Source of the DNA: Bryobacterales bacterium
GTDB lineage: Bacteria; Acidobacteriota; Terriglobia; Bryobacterales; Bryobacteraceae
Length of the DNA: 50,229 bases
Direction of reading: 5' to 3'
Assembly (NCBI GenBank): GCA_003167255.1
Contig: PMTR01000182.1
Coordinates: 1 to 50,229, forward strand
The first letter of the stretch is position 1; every line of letters starts with the position of its first letter. The notes beneath the pieces are model-generated. The model saw only the letters and a list, made by a program, of their open reading frames with translations, searched no databases and was not told the DNA's origin. The position numbers were made by a program, and so were the translations under genes. Positions 40,884 through 49,783 of this stretch are shown in pieces.

Positions 40884-41341
40884 ACCGAGAGGCTACATTC
40901 AACGATAGCAGATCGGCGGAAACGGGCTGGAGCAAGACGGGGACGGGAGGGGAGCCAATGCGATTCATCCAGCAAAATGGCTTGAATCCGAGCGTATGCC
41001 CGCCGCATACTTTTCCCGATTGCAGCCTTCTAGGCGGCTTTTGCGGGCGGTGCGCGAGTCTTCGGAGCCGCAGTCGCCGGCTGAAAGCCGGCGGCAGCCA
41101 GGATTGGCTGCCCCGCAAAGCGGCATAGCCGCAACCCAAAAAATGTTCCCGAAGCCCGGAGGGCGCAAGAGAATAGCCTTTCCCAGTGCTCACGCACTGG
41201 GAAAGTATCTGACGCCCCTCCGGGGCTAGGGTTACGGCAGAATCGTCGCGCGCTGCGAAGAATTTGAAGAGGTGTAATACGATTTGTGCAGAATGGGCGC
41301 CAGAATCAAAAAGTATGCGCCATTAAGGTGTCGGTCTGCCA
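40884..41341. other. Gene-free region packed with palindromes
   Basis: No gene is seen. It contains a family B palindrome at 41076-41116 and a nested palindrome at 41153-41227: outer arms AGCCCGGAGGGCG and CGCCCCTCCGGGGCT (imperfect), inner perfect 12-bp stem CTTTCCCAGTGC (41178-41189) with GCACTGGGAAAG (41194-41205) around TCAC. The layout resembles the nested palindrome beside the cas promoter, but the sequences differ. Confidence 0.7.
41076..41116. repeat. Extragenic palindrome, family B, copy 2
   Basis: GCCGGC-TGAAA-GCCGGC joined to GGCAGCCA-GGAT-TGGCTGCC. Compared with copy 1, several stem positions differ but pairing is kept, as expected of a mobile or selected hairpin family. Confidence 0.75.
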
Positions 41342-41734
41342 TCAGCGGGTGAACAGCACGACCCGGGCCCGGTGGCCTTTAGACAATTTCTCATCGCTCG
41401 TGTAGAGGACGGCGTTCATTGCTTCAGCCAAAGCGATGTACGTGGCATCATAGGCGGTGAAATTGTGCCGCAGTTCCCAAATACGGCCAATCAATGGGGT
41501 GTGCGAATAACGCTCCGCCGGCAGCGCCGCGAGTCCCGTGAGAAATTGATCAATACGATGGGCCCCTATTCGTCGACTAGCCACAAGCCTTCGAATGGCA
41601 CTCACCACTTCGACATCGATCAAATGCGGAACAATGAAAGACTCGTCGCGCCTGGACAGGTGGCTTCTGATGGAATCGGCCAGGGTGCCGTTGGTGAGGA
41701 GTTCGACAACCACGGAAGCGTCGAGAACGATCAT
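41342..41734 (-). CDS. vapC: VapC-type PIN-domain toxin
   Basis: A 130-residue PIN ribonuclease: MIVLDASVVVELL with Asp5, VPHLIDVEVVSAIRRL with Asp/Glu near 42-44, and the closing FTAYDATYIALAEAMNAVLYTSDEKL with the Asp residues near 94 and 112. All acidic sites look intact. The ATG lies in an ATGA overlap with the antitoxin gene, so both are translated from one message. Confidence 0.95.
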   Translation of the reverse strand: MIVLDASVVVELLTNGTLADSIRSHLSRRDESFIVPHLIDVEVVSAIRRLVASRRIGAHRIDQFLTGLAALPAERYSHTPLIGRIWELRHNFTAYDATYIALAEAMNAVLYTSDEKLSKGHRARVVLFTR

Positions 41735-41961
41735 CGTGAGTCTCGCAGTTGGCGTATTACTTGCGCAGGGCTCCTCCTGGCCCGGATGGGCTTCGCCTGT
41801 TGTGTGCGATCCAACCACTCCTGCATGGTTGGCCGTTCCGCCGCGCGTGCCAATTCCTTCTTGAGGAAATCGGAAAGACTCATGCCTTCGCGAGCCGCTC
41901 GCGACTTCAGAGTGCCATGCACGTGTTCCGGTACGTCCCGCACCTGGATCATCTTCGACAT
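41731..41961 (-). CDS. vapB: FitA/VapB-type ribbon-helix-helix antitoxin
   Basis: A 76-residue antitoxin: the RHH domain at residues 4-40 (MIQVRDVPEHVHGTLKSRAAREGMSLSDFLKKELARAAERP) binds operator DNA, and the Arg-rich tail (RTQQAKPIRARRSPAQVIRQL) blocks the toxin. Two starts are possible: ATG at 41961 has no spacing for a ribosome site, whereas ATG at 41952 (MIQVRD) has AGGA nine bases upstream and is the better choice. It overlaps vapC by four bases. Confidence 0.92.
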   Translation of the reverse strand: MSKMIQVRDVPEHVHGTLKSRAAREGMSLSDFLKKELARAAERPTMQEWLDRTQQAKPIRARRSPAQVIRQLRDSR

Positions 41962-41993
41962 GTCCTAAGCATACAAACATGTGCTAAACATGT
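41958..41993 (-). promoter_or_regulatory. Three ACATGT sites before vapB
   Basis: ACATGT palindromes at 41958-41963, 41977-41982 and 41988-41993, spaced 19 and 11 bases centre to centre. The first overlaps a possible vapB start. They are likely operators for the RHH antitoxin. Confidence 0.55.
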
Positions 41994-42077
41994 CCATCCG
42001 GATCGCATCACCTGGCGCCTCTGACGCCATGCCGGGTGGGAATTCGGCAGGAGCTGAATCGGCGGCCTGAAGAAGGC

Positions 42078-43610
42078 TCACTCGGCGCGCAGGCGGATCA
42101 ACATGGCGGGGTCGACTTTGGCTTTGACGGTGCGGCGGTCCAGGCCGAGGCGGCGGGCGGTCTCTTCGTAGCTGCGGGTGCGGCTGTAGACGATGGTGAC
42201 GTAGCGGGAGAGCAACTCATCGGCGGAGAGCCGGCCGGCGCGCGCGGCTTCGGCGAATTCATCGGCGGGGTTCTCGGGGGCGGCGCGGGAGGGGCGGTAA
42301 TTGCGGCGGATCAGCACGTTCTTGATGCACTGCTCCAGTTCGCGATAATTGCCGGGCCAGGGGTAATCGGCGCCGAGGTTGCGCTCGATCCAGGAGAGAA
42401 CTTCGCGGGCCAGCTCTTCGCCCTCCTGCCCGGCGATGCGGCGGGCCATATAGAAGACCAGTTCGCGGAGCACGCCGGGGGAATCGGCGAGCTGCTCGGC
42501 GAGCGAGGGCGTGTGGATCTGGTCGGAACAGAGGCGGTAATAGAGGTCCTCGCGGAAGCGGCCCTGGCGCATGGCGGCGGTGAGGTCCCGGTTGGTGGCA
42601 GTGATGAGCTTGCCGCGGAACTGCTTGCCGGCGGTCGAGCCGACGGGAAAGAAGATGCGGGTTTCGATGACGCGGAGGAGCTTGACCTGGATGGCGGGAT
42701 CGAGATCGCCGAGCTCGTCGAGAAAGACCGAGCCAAGCTCGGGGCAGGTTTCGAGCCAGCCAATGCGATCGGCGACGGCCCCGGTGAAGGCGCCGCGGCG
42801 GTGGCCGAAGAGCTCGGACTCGACCAGAGTGGGGGAGAGAGCGGAGATGTTGATGGGGAAGAAGGATTGGCCGCCATCGTTGGCGAAGGCCAGGGTGCGC
42901 TCATCGAAGGGGGCGTAGCGCGATTCGGCGATGGAGCGCGCGGCGAGCTCCTTGCCGGTGCCGGAGGGGCCGGTGATGAGGGTGGCGAATTCGCCCATGC
43001 GCGCGTAAAGAGTGCGGCGGAAGCGGCGCATGTCGTGGGTGAAGATGGATTGCCACACGTCGGCGCGCAGGCGGGCGGCGGGCATGGAACTGCCGATGAT
43101 GTCGCGGAAGGTGAATTCGAAGGCGCGCTGGATCTGGCGGAAGCAGGCGAAGGTGTGGCGGGGGTCGTGGCCGGTAGGGAGGCGAAGACCTTCTATGCCG
43201 AAGAAGTGGCGCCAATCGGCCAGGAAGCGGTTGTAGAAGCGCCAGCGGCCGGGGGCGGTGGCAGCGGGGCCGAAGCCGGCGTCATAAAAATCGGGGTAGT
43301 AGCGGGTATAGAGAAGATAGAGGACGGCGTCCTCATAGAGCACCAGATCCGGCTCGCGCGCGCCGGCGGATTGACTGAGGCGGGTGCGGAGCCGTTCGGC
43401 GACGGCTTCGAGCTTGACGAGGATGCGCCCGACGTTTTCGCGGGGCTGGGGCTGGTCGAAGCGGTAGCTCCAGACGGGTTCGCCTTCGACGAATTCGGCG
43501 CCCAGCGCGGCGCGTTCCCACTTGACGCGCTCCGGCAGGAAGGGATTGCAATAGCCGAGCCCGGCGACGGCCCGCAGCAGGGAGCGCTGGCTGGCGGATA
43601 GAAAAGGCAT
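42078..43610 (-). CDS. Sigma-54-type AAA+ transcription activator with an unfamiliar sensor part
   Basis: A 510-residue protein. The AAA+ core at about 210-440 has Walker A GPSGTGKE, the sigma-54 contact motif GAFTGA (in ESELFGHRRGAFTGAVADRIG), Walker B VFLDELGDL and the R-finger region FREDLYYRL. The C-terminal helix-turn-helix (SYEETARRLGLDRRTVKAKV) is short. The first 200 residues are not a response-regulator receiver or GAF domain that I can recognise, so the signal is unknown. The ATG at 43610 has no ribosome site; a -10-like TATACA and -35-like TTGTGC upstream give a message that starts near the ATG. Confidence 0.9.
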   Translation of the reverse strand: MPFLSASQRSLLRAVAGLGYCNPFLPERVKWERAALGAEFVEGEPVWSYRFDQPQPRENVGRILVKLEAVAERLRTRLSQSAGAREPDLVLYEDAVLYLLYTRYYPDFYDAGFGPAATAPGRWRFYNRFLADWRHFFGIEGLRLPTGHDPRHTFACFRQIQRAFEFTFRDIIGSSMPAARLRADVWQSIFTHDMRRFRRTLYARMGEFATLITGPSGTGKELAARSIAESRYAPFDERTLAFANDGGQSFFPINISALSPTLVESELFGHRRGAFTGAVADRIGWLETCPELGSVFLDELGDLDPAIQVKLLRVIETRIFFPVGSTAGKQFRGKLITATNRDLTAAMRQGRFREDLYYRLCSDQIHTPSLAEQLADSPGVLRELVFYMARRIAGQEGEELAREVLSWIERNLGADYPWPGNYRELEQCIKNVLIRRNYRPSRAAPENPADEFAEAARAGRLSADELLSRYVTIVYSRTRSYEETARRLGLDRRTVKAKVDPAMLIRLRAE

Positions 43611-43752
43611 CTGTACATCAATTGTATAGCGTTTGTACGTTGCATGCACAATCCTCTTTTGTGGCTTCCGGCCCCGCCAGAGTGTAAGCTATTGAGCCAA
43701 GGAGCTTTGATGCTCGGCCGCCGGACGGCAGGCGGCGTGCATTCCATAGGTC

Positions 43753-46700
43753 ATGGCTCACGGCAGATTCGCGGACCTTCTGAAGAGCGGCGGTTTCCGG
43801 GCGTTCCTGTGGACGCAGTTCCTGGGCGCCTTCAACGACAGCTTTTACCAGACCATCGTGCTGCTGCACGCCGAGCACGTGAACCGGGTATACATCCCGA
43901 TTTCGCTGATGGTTTTCAACCTGCCGTTCCTGCTGTTTTCAGGCTACGCGGGGCACCTGGCGGATGCCGTCAGCAAGCGGCGGGTGATGATCTGGGTAAA
44001 GGTTTTGGAAGTGGGGATCATGGGGATGGGCCTGGCCGCGCTGGTGGCGGGCAGCATGAACTCGATGATGGCGGTGATGTTCCTGCTGGGGCTGCATTCG
44101 ACGGTGTTCAGCCCGGCGAAGTACGGGATTGTGCCGGAGATGTGGCCGGACCGGGATCTTTCGCGCGCCAACGCGCTGCTGGAAATGAGCACATTTGTGG
44201 CGATGGTGATGGGGATGTCGGTGGGCGCATTCGTTTTCGGTGCGTGGCACGGAGCGGGCTGGCGCGCCGGTGTGGCGACGCTATTGATCGCCGTAGCGGG
44301 CTTCGCCAACAGCTTGCGGATCACGCGGGTGTCGGCATCGGGCGCGGCGCAGGCGTTCCGCTGGAACCCGTTTGGCGAAGTGGCGGCTGCCACGCGGCGC
44401 CTGCGGCAGGCGCGTCCGCTGTGGTTGACGGTGCTGGGCATCTGCTACTTCTGGTTCCTCGGCGCGCTATTCAAGATGGTGCTGCCGGACTTCGGCGTCC
44501 AGGTGCTGCACGCGTCGGACACCAAGGTGGGACTGTTGTGGACGGCGCTGGCGGTGGGAGTGGGAGCGGGCAATCTGTTGGCGGGACGCCTCTCGGGCGA
44601 CAAAGTCGAACTGGGGCTGGTTCCGCTGGGCTCGCTGACGATGGCGCTGGCGGGGTTCGGCATTTACGCGGCGCGCGGGTCCTACGGGCTCTCGGTGGCG
44701 GCCCTCACGATTTTCGGGTTGGGGAGCGGGTTGTTCGTGGTGCCGCTCTATGCCTACATGCAGCAACGGGCGGGCAGGCAGGAGAAAGGCCGGGTGGTGG
44801 CGGCCAACAACTTCTACCAGACGCTGGCGATGCTGCTGGCCTCTGGCCTTCTGCTGGTATTCCAGGAACGGATGGGGCCGGCCCACATCGTGCTGGCGAG
44901 CGCCGTGCTGACGGTGGTTGCGACGGTTTACATCGTGACGGTGGTGCCGGATTTCTTCATCCGGTTCGTGCTGTGGCTGGGGACGCACACGATTTTCCGC
45001 ATCCGCATCGAGGGGCAGGAGAACGTGCCGTTCCGGGGGCCGGCGCTGGTGGTGGCGAACCACATGTCGCACGTGGACGGCTTCCTGATTGGCGCGTCGG
45101 TGCAGCGCTTCATCCGCTTCATGGTGTGGAGGCCGTACTACGAGATGAAGGCGCTGCACTGGTTTTTGCGGAAGTCGAACGCGATTCCGGTGGGGAACGA
45201 TGGGCCGCGGGACCTGGTGGAGGCGATCCGGGCGGCGCGGCGTGAACTGGCGGGCGGCCACGTGGTGTGCATTTTCGCGGAGGGCGCCATCAGCCGGACG
45301 GGCAACATGCTGCCATTCAAGCGGGGGATGGAGAAGATTGTCGAGGGGCTGGAGGTTCCGATCATTCCGGTGCACCTGGATCGCTTGTGGGGCAGCATCT
45401 TCAGTTTTGAGCGCGGGCGGTTCTTCTGGAAGTGGCCGAAGCGGATTCCGTACCGGGTGACGGTTTCGTTCGGCGCGCCGATGCCTGCGACGTCCACGGC
45501 GCAGGAGGTGCGGCAGGCCATCCAGGAACTTTCGAGCGACGCCACGGCGCATCGCAAGACCGCCGGAGACCGGCTGGATTTGCGGTTGGTGCAATCGGCG
45601 CGGCGGAACTGGGGACGGTTTGCGATGGCGGATTCGACGGGGCGCGAGCTGACGTACGGCCGCCTGTTGGCGGCGAGCCTGATGGTGGCGCGGTGGATGC
45701 GGCGCGCGAGGCCGGATGAAGAGAGAATCGGCATACTGCTGCCGGCGACGGTGGCCGGGGCCGTCATGAATGTCGGCGCGACGCTGGCGGGACGCGTGCC
45801 GGTGAATCTGAACTTCACGGCTGGGTCGGAAGCGATGGGGTCGGCGATCGAACAGTGCGGGATCCGCACGGTGGTGACGTCGCGCGCGTTTCTAGCGAAG
45901 GCCAAAATGGAAGTGCGGGAAGGGATGGTCTTCGTGGAAGACATCCTGGGACGCGCGGGGAAATGGGAGCGGCTGCGGGCGCTTCTGGCGGCGCGGCTCG
46001 AACCCAGGAGGCTGCTGTGCCGCGGCGGCGGGACGCCGGATTCGGCAGCCACTGTGATCTTTTCGAGCGGCTCGACGGGCGTGCCAAAAGGCGTGGTGCT
46101 TTCGCACTACAACGTGCTGTCCAACATCGAGGCGATCGCGCAGGTGTTCTGGATCGGGGCCGAGGACCGGATTGTGGGGAGCCTGCCGTTTTTCCACTCG
46201 TTTGGATACACGGTGACGATCTGGTTCCCGCTAATTGCGGGCTGCGGGGCGGTGTATCACCCCAACCCCATGGACGCGCAGGCGGTGGGGCAACTGGTGG
46301 CGAAGTATCGCGGGACGTTCCTGGTTTCCACACCGACGATTTGTTCGGGATATACGCGCAAGTGCGCGCGCGAGGATTTTTCGAGCCTGCGATACGTGCT
46401 GGTGGGCGCGGAGAAGCTGCGTGAGCCGGTGGCCGCGGCGTTCCGCGAAAAATTCGGCGTGGAGCTGCTGGAAGGTTACGGATCGACGGAGATGTCGCCG
46501 GTGGTGGCGGTGAACGTGCCGGACTTCGAAGCGGGACGCGACACGCAGACCGGCAACAAGGCGGGCACGGTGGGACATCCGCTGCCGGGCGTGGCGGCGA
46601 AGATCGTGGATGCGGCGACGTTCGAGCGGCTGGCGCCGAACCGGGAAGGTCTGCTGCTGGTGAAGGGATCGAACCGCATGCTGGGCTATCTGAACCAGCC

Positions 46701-47124
46701 GGATCTCACGGCGGGCGTGATGCGCGACGGGTGGTACGTCACGGGCGACATCGCGCTGATCGACGACGAAGGCTTCATCAAGATTACCGACCGGGCGTCG
46801 CGCTTCAGCAAGATTGCGGGCGAGATGGTGCCGCACATCCGGATCGAGGAAGCGATTAGCAGCGTGATCGGCGACGCGGTGTGCGCGGTGACGGCCATCG
46901 CCGACGAACAGCGGGGCGAGCGCGTGGTGGCGCTGTATGCGGGTTGCGGCCTGAGCCCGCTGGAGTTGCGGCAGCGGTTGAGCGAAACAGCCCTGCCGAA
47001 GCTGTGGATTCCCAAATGCGAGGACCTTTACCCGGTGAAGGAGATTCCTCTTCTCGGCACCGGCAAGTTGGATTTGCGCGCGTTGAAACTGCGCGCGCAG
47101 GAACTGGCCGCGGCCAAAGCGTAG
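43753..47124 (+). CDS. Lysophospholipid transporter / acyltransferase / acyl-ACP synthetase fusion
   Basis: A 1123-residue three-part protein. Residues 1-415 are an LplT-like MFS transporter of about twelve helices (LWTQFLGAFNDSFYQ at the start). Residues 420-610 are a PlsC acyltransferase: NHMSHVDG (H-x4-D) and FAEGAISRTG. Residues 640-1110 are an AMP-forming synthetase: IFSSGSTGVPKG, GYGSTEMSP, WYVTGDIALIDDEG, and the Lys of GTGKLDLRAL. The system re-acylates lysophospholipids in the membrane, a role done in E. coli by LplT and Aas. Here all three steps sit on one chain. It is followed after 21 bases by a DUF2339 gene. Confidence 0.95.
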   Translation: MAHGRFADLLKSGGFRAFLWTQFLGAFNDSFYQTIVLLHAEHVNRVYIPISLMVFNLPFLLFSGYAGHLADAVSKRRVMIWVKVLEVGIMGMGLAALVAGSMNSMMAVMFLLGLHSTVFSPAKYGIVPEMWPDRDLSRANALLEMSTFVAMVMGMSVGAFVFGAWHGAGWRAGVATLLIAVAGFANSLRITRVSASGAAQAFRWNPFGEVAAATRRLRQARPLWLTVLGICYFWFLGALFKMVLPDFGVQVLHASDTKVGLLWTALAVGVGAGNLLAGRLSGDKVELGLVPLGSLTMALAGFGIYAARGSYGLSVAALTIFGLGSGLFVVPLYAYMQQRAGRQEKGRVVAANNFYQTLAMLLASGLLLVFQERMGPAHIVLASAVLTVVATVYIVTVVPDFFIRFVLWLGTHTIFRIRIEGQENVPFRGPALVVANHMSHVDGFLIGASVQRFIRFMVWRPYYEMKALHWFLRKSNAIPVGNDGPRDLVEAIRAARRELAGGHVVCIFAEGAISRTGNMLPFKRGMEKIVEGLEVPIIPVHLDRLWGSIFSFERGRFFWKWPKRIPYRVTVSFGAPMPATSTAQEVRQAIQELSSDATAHRKTAGDRLDLRLVQSARRNWGRFAMADSTGRELTYGRLLAASLMVARWMRRARPDEERIGILLPATVAGAVMNVGATLAGRVPVNLNFTAGSEAMGSAIEQCGIRTVVTSRAFLAKAKMEVREGMVFVEDILGRAGKWERLRALLAARLEPRRLLCRGGGTPDSAATVIFSSGSTGVPKGVVLSHYNVLSNIEAIAQVFWIGAEDRIVGSLPFFHSFGYTVTIWFPLIAGCGAVYHPNPMDAQAVGQLVAKYRGTFLVSTPTICSGYTRKCAREDFSSLRYVLVGAEKLREPVAAAFREKFGVELLEGYGSTEMSPVVAVNVPDFEAGRDTQTGNKAGTVGHPLPGVAAKIVDAATFERLAPNREGLLLVKGSNRMLGYLNQPDLTAGVMRDGWYVTGDIALIDDEGFIKITDRASRFSKIAGEMVPHIRIEEAISSVIGDAVCAVTAIADEQRGERVVALYAGCGLSPLELRQRLSETALPKLWIPKCEDLYPVKEIPLLGTGKLDLRALKLRAQELAAAKA

Positions 47125-47145
47125 GCCTGATTCAAGGAGTGCGTC

Positions 47146-49776
47146 ATGGAAACCTTACTGTTGCTGGGCCTGATTGTGGTGCTGGTGATCGCGTGGATCT
47201 ACCTGCGTGACCGGTTGAGCGAGATGGACCGGCAGATTAGCGCGCTGGCGTCGGCAGTCTATGCGCGGCCGAAGGTGGTGCGGGAAACGGCAAGGCCGCA
47301 AGCTGCCGCGGAGCCGGCGGCTGCGGCGCCAGTCGCAGAGGCTACAGTGGCAGCGCCTCCGGTTGCGGCGCCGGTGGTTGTGGAGATTCCTCTTGCCGCG
47401 CCGGTTGTTGTGAGGCCGCCGGTTGCGGAGGCTCCGGTGCGGGTGCCTGGTTTTGCCACGGCCGTGGTGGAGGAGCATCGGTCGAGCGAAGAGTGGGAGG
47501 CGCTGCTGGGTGGCAATTGGCTGAACAAGCTCGGGGTGTTCGTGCTGGTGATCGGGATTGCGCTGTTACTGGGGTACTCGTTCCATCACCTGGGACCGGG
47601 AGGAATCGATGCCATTTGCGTGGCGATCAGCCTGGGGATGCTGGGGACGGGTGTGGCGCTCGAAGGGCGCGAGCGGTACCGCACATTCGCGCGCGGGTTG
47701 CTGGGGGGAGGATGGGCGGCGCTCTATTTCACGGTCTACGCCATGCAGGCCGTCGCGGCGGCGCGCATCATTTATAACCCGTGGGTGGGGGCGATTCTGC
47801 TGTTGGGAGTGGCCGGCGGGATGATTGCGCATTCGCTGCGGTACCGGTCTCAGGCGGTGACGGGGATGGCCTACTTCATCGCGTTTGTGACGCTGGCGAT
47901 TACGGAAGTAACGGTGCTTTCGATTGTGGCGCTGGTTCCGCTGGCGGCATCGCTGCTGTACATCGCGCGAAGGGCTTCGTGGGGGAAGATGGCCGTGTTC
48001 GGATTGATCGCCACTTACGCGACGTGCGCCACGCGTCCCGATCTGGGCACGCCGCTATGGCAGGCGCAAGCCATCTTCGCGGTCTATTGGCTGCTGTTCG
48101 AGGGCTTCGACCTGCTGAGCGGCGACGCCTGGTTGCTGCCTCTGAATGCGCTGGGGTTTCTGAGTTTATCGCTGGTGAAGTGGCAATCCGCGGCGCCGCA
48201 CCAGATCTGGCAACTGCTGGCGGCGACGGCGGCAGCATATCTGGTGAGCGGGATTCTGCGGGCGCGTTCGGGGCGGTGGCATGCCGCCATCACACTGGCG
48301 GCGGCGCTGGCGGCGGCCGCTATCTTTTTGAAGCTCGACCATCAGTGGGTGGCTTTCGCCCTGCTGGTGGAGGCGGAACTGCTCTACCTGGCTGGCGTTC
48401 GGTTGCGCCAGAGTTATCTGCGGATGCTGGCCGCGGGGCTGTTCAGCATCCAGGTGATGCACCTGCTGATTGTGGAGCTGGCGGATCTTCCGGCGCGAGC
48501 GTGGACGCCGCTGGCGGCGCTCGAAGCGGTGGTGTTCTACGCCAATCGGGCGCTGCGCACGGGGGATCTTCTCTATGGCTACGCGGGCGCCGGGATGTTG
48601 GCGCTGGTGGCCGGGTTCGAAGCGCCGGAAGCCTACCGCGCGGTGGCGTGGATGCTGCCGGCGCTGGGAGCGTTCGCTTGGGGATGGCGCTTCCGCCTGC
48701 CGGACTTTCGGATGCAGGGATATTTGCTGGCGGGTCTCGGGCTATGTGGCGCGGCATGGGAGCCAAGCCGGCTAACGCTCGCGGCCGCGGCTGCGATGGG
48801 CTACGGCTTGACGCTGTGCGCGTTGAAAGGGGGCGAAGACCGTCTGGACCCGCGGGAGCGCGCCGGCATCCTGTTTGGGGCCCCGCTGGCCACCGTGGCG
48901 GCGATGGGCGCGCTGCTGTGGAAAGTGCTGCCGGAGCAATACCTGGGGCTGGGATGGATGGCGATGTCGCTGGCGCTTCTGGAAATGGGGCTGCGCGGAT
49001 GGCCGGGCCAGTTCCGCCGGCTGTCTTATGCCGCGGCGGCGATAGGCGCGTTGCGGGTGCTGTTCCTCAACGTGCTGCCGGCCGTGCCGCACGGTCCGCT
49101 GGAGGCGCGGCTGATCCCGGCCGGAGCTGCGCTGGTGTGTTATGCGATGGCGTGGCGCGCGCGAAAGGAAGAGGGTGGAAAGGTGGCCGCTTTCGCATCG
49201 GCTGTTGGAACGGTGTTCGCGTGCGACGCGGTGTGGTTGCTGACGCCGGCGTTCGCGACGGCTCCGGCGCTGGCGCTCTTCGCGGTGGCGCTGCTGGTTG
49301 CCGGGTTGCGGCCGCACGCTTACGCGGTGGCCGCTCTGGCGTTCGCCGGCTGCTGGTGGAGCAACCTGGCGGGAGGGCTCGATCCGGTGCTTGCGGGAGG
49401 AGCCGTCGTCGCGTGTCTCTATGCCGCGCAGTTCATGAGCGCGCGCGGCAGCCGGAGCCGCTGGTATCTGTCGCTGCTGGGGACGGGTCTGTGGACGCTG
49501 CTGCTCTACTACCAGGTGGCAGGCAATGTGCGGACGGTGGCGTGGGGAATCGAAGGGGTGGCGTTGTTGGGCTCGGGCTTCCCGCTACGCGACCGGGTGC
49601 TGCGGCTTTCCGGGCTGGCATTGTTGCTGGGGTGCATCCTGAAGCTGTTTCTGTGGGACCTGCGCCACCTGGAGACGCTGGCGCGGATCTTCTCGTTCCT
49701 GGCGCTGGGGCTGTTTCTGGTGGGGGTGTCGTGGATCTATACGAGGTTTAGGGGGAGGGTGGAGCAGTATCTGTGA
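47146..49776 (+). CDS. DUF2339 large membrane protein
   Basis: An 876-residue protein. An N-terminal membrane helix (LLLLGLIVVLVIAWIYL) is followed by a Pro/Ala/Val-rich linker at about 45-105, then EEWEALLGGNWLNKLGVFVLVIGIALLLGYSF, the usual DUF2339 signature. About 20 or more further membrane helices fill the rest. The family is polytopic and its biochemical role is not known. It lies 21 bases after the lipid-remodelling fusion gene, so the two probably share a message and may both serve the envelope. Confidence 0.93.
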   Translation: METLLLLGLIVVLVIAWIYLRDRLSEMDRQISALASAVYARPKVVRETARPQAAAEPAAAAPVAEATVAAPPVAAPVVVEIPLAAPVVVRPPVAEAPVRVPGFATAVVEEHRSSEEWEALLGGNWLNKLGVFVLVIGIALLLGYSFHHLGPGGIDAICVAISLGMLGTGVALEGRERYRTFARGLLGGGWAALYFTVYAMQAVAAARIIYNPWVGAILLLGVAGGMIAHSLRYRSQAVTGMAYFIAFVTLAITEVTVLSIVALVPLAASLLYIARRASWGKMAVFGLIATYATCATRPDLGTPLWQAQAIFAVYWLLFEGFDLLSGDAWLLPLNALGFLSLSLVKWQSAAPHQIWQLLAATAAAYLVSGILRARSGRWHAAITLAAALAAAAIFLKLDHQWVAFALLVEAELLYLAGVRLRQSYLRMLAAGLFSIQVMHLLIVELADLPARAWTPLAALEAVVFYANRALRTGDLLYGYAGAGMLALVAGFEAPEAYRAVAWMLPALGAFAWGWRFRLPDFRMQGYLLAGLGLCGAAWEPSRLTLAAAAAMGYGLTLCALKGGEDRLDPRERAGILFGAPLATVAAMGALLWKVLPEQYLGLGWMAMSLALLEMGLRGWPGQFRRLSYAAAAIGALRVLFLNVLPAVPHGPLEARLIPAGAALVCYAMAWRARKEEGGKVAAFASAVGTVFACDAVWLLTPAFATAPALALFAVALLVAGLRPHAYAVAALAFAGCWWSNLAGGLDPVLAGGAVVACLYAAQFMSARGSRSRWYLSLLGTGLWTLLLYYQVAGNVRTVAWGIEGVALLGSGFPLRDRVLRLSGLALLLGCILKLFLWDLRHLETLARIFSFLALGLFLVGVSWIYTRFRGRVEQYL

Positions 49777-49783
49777 GGGGACG

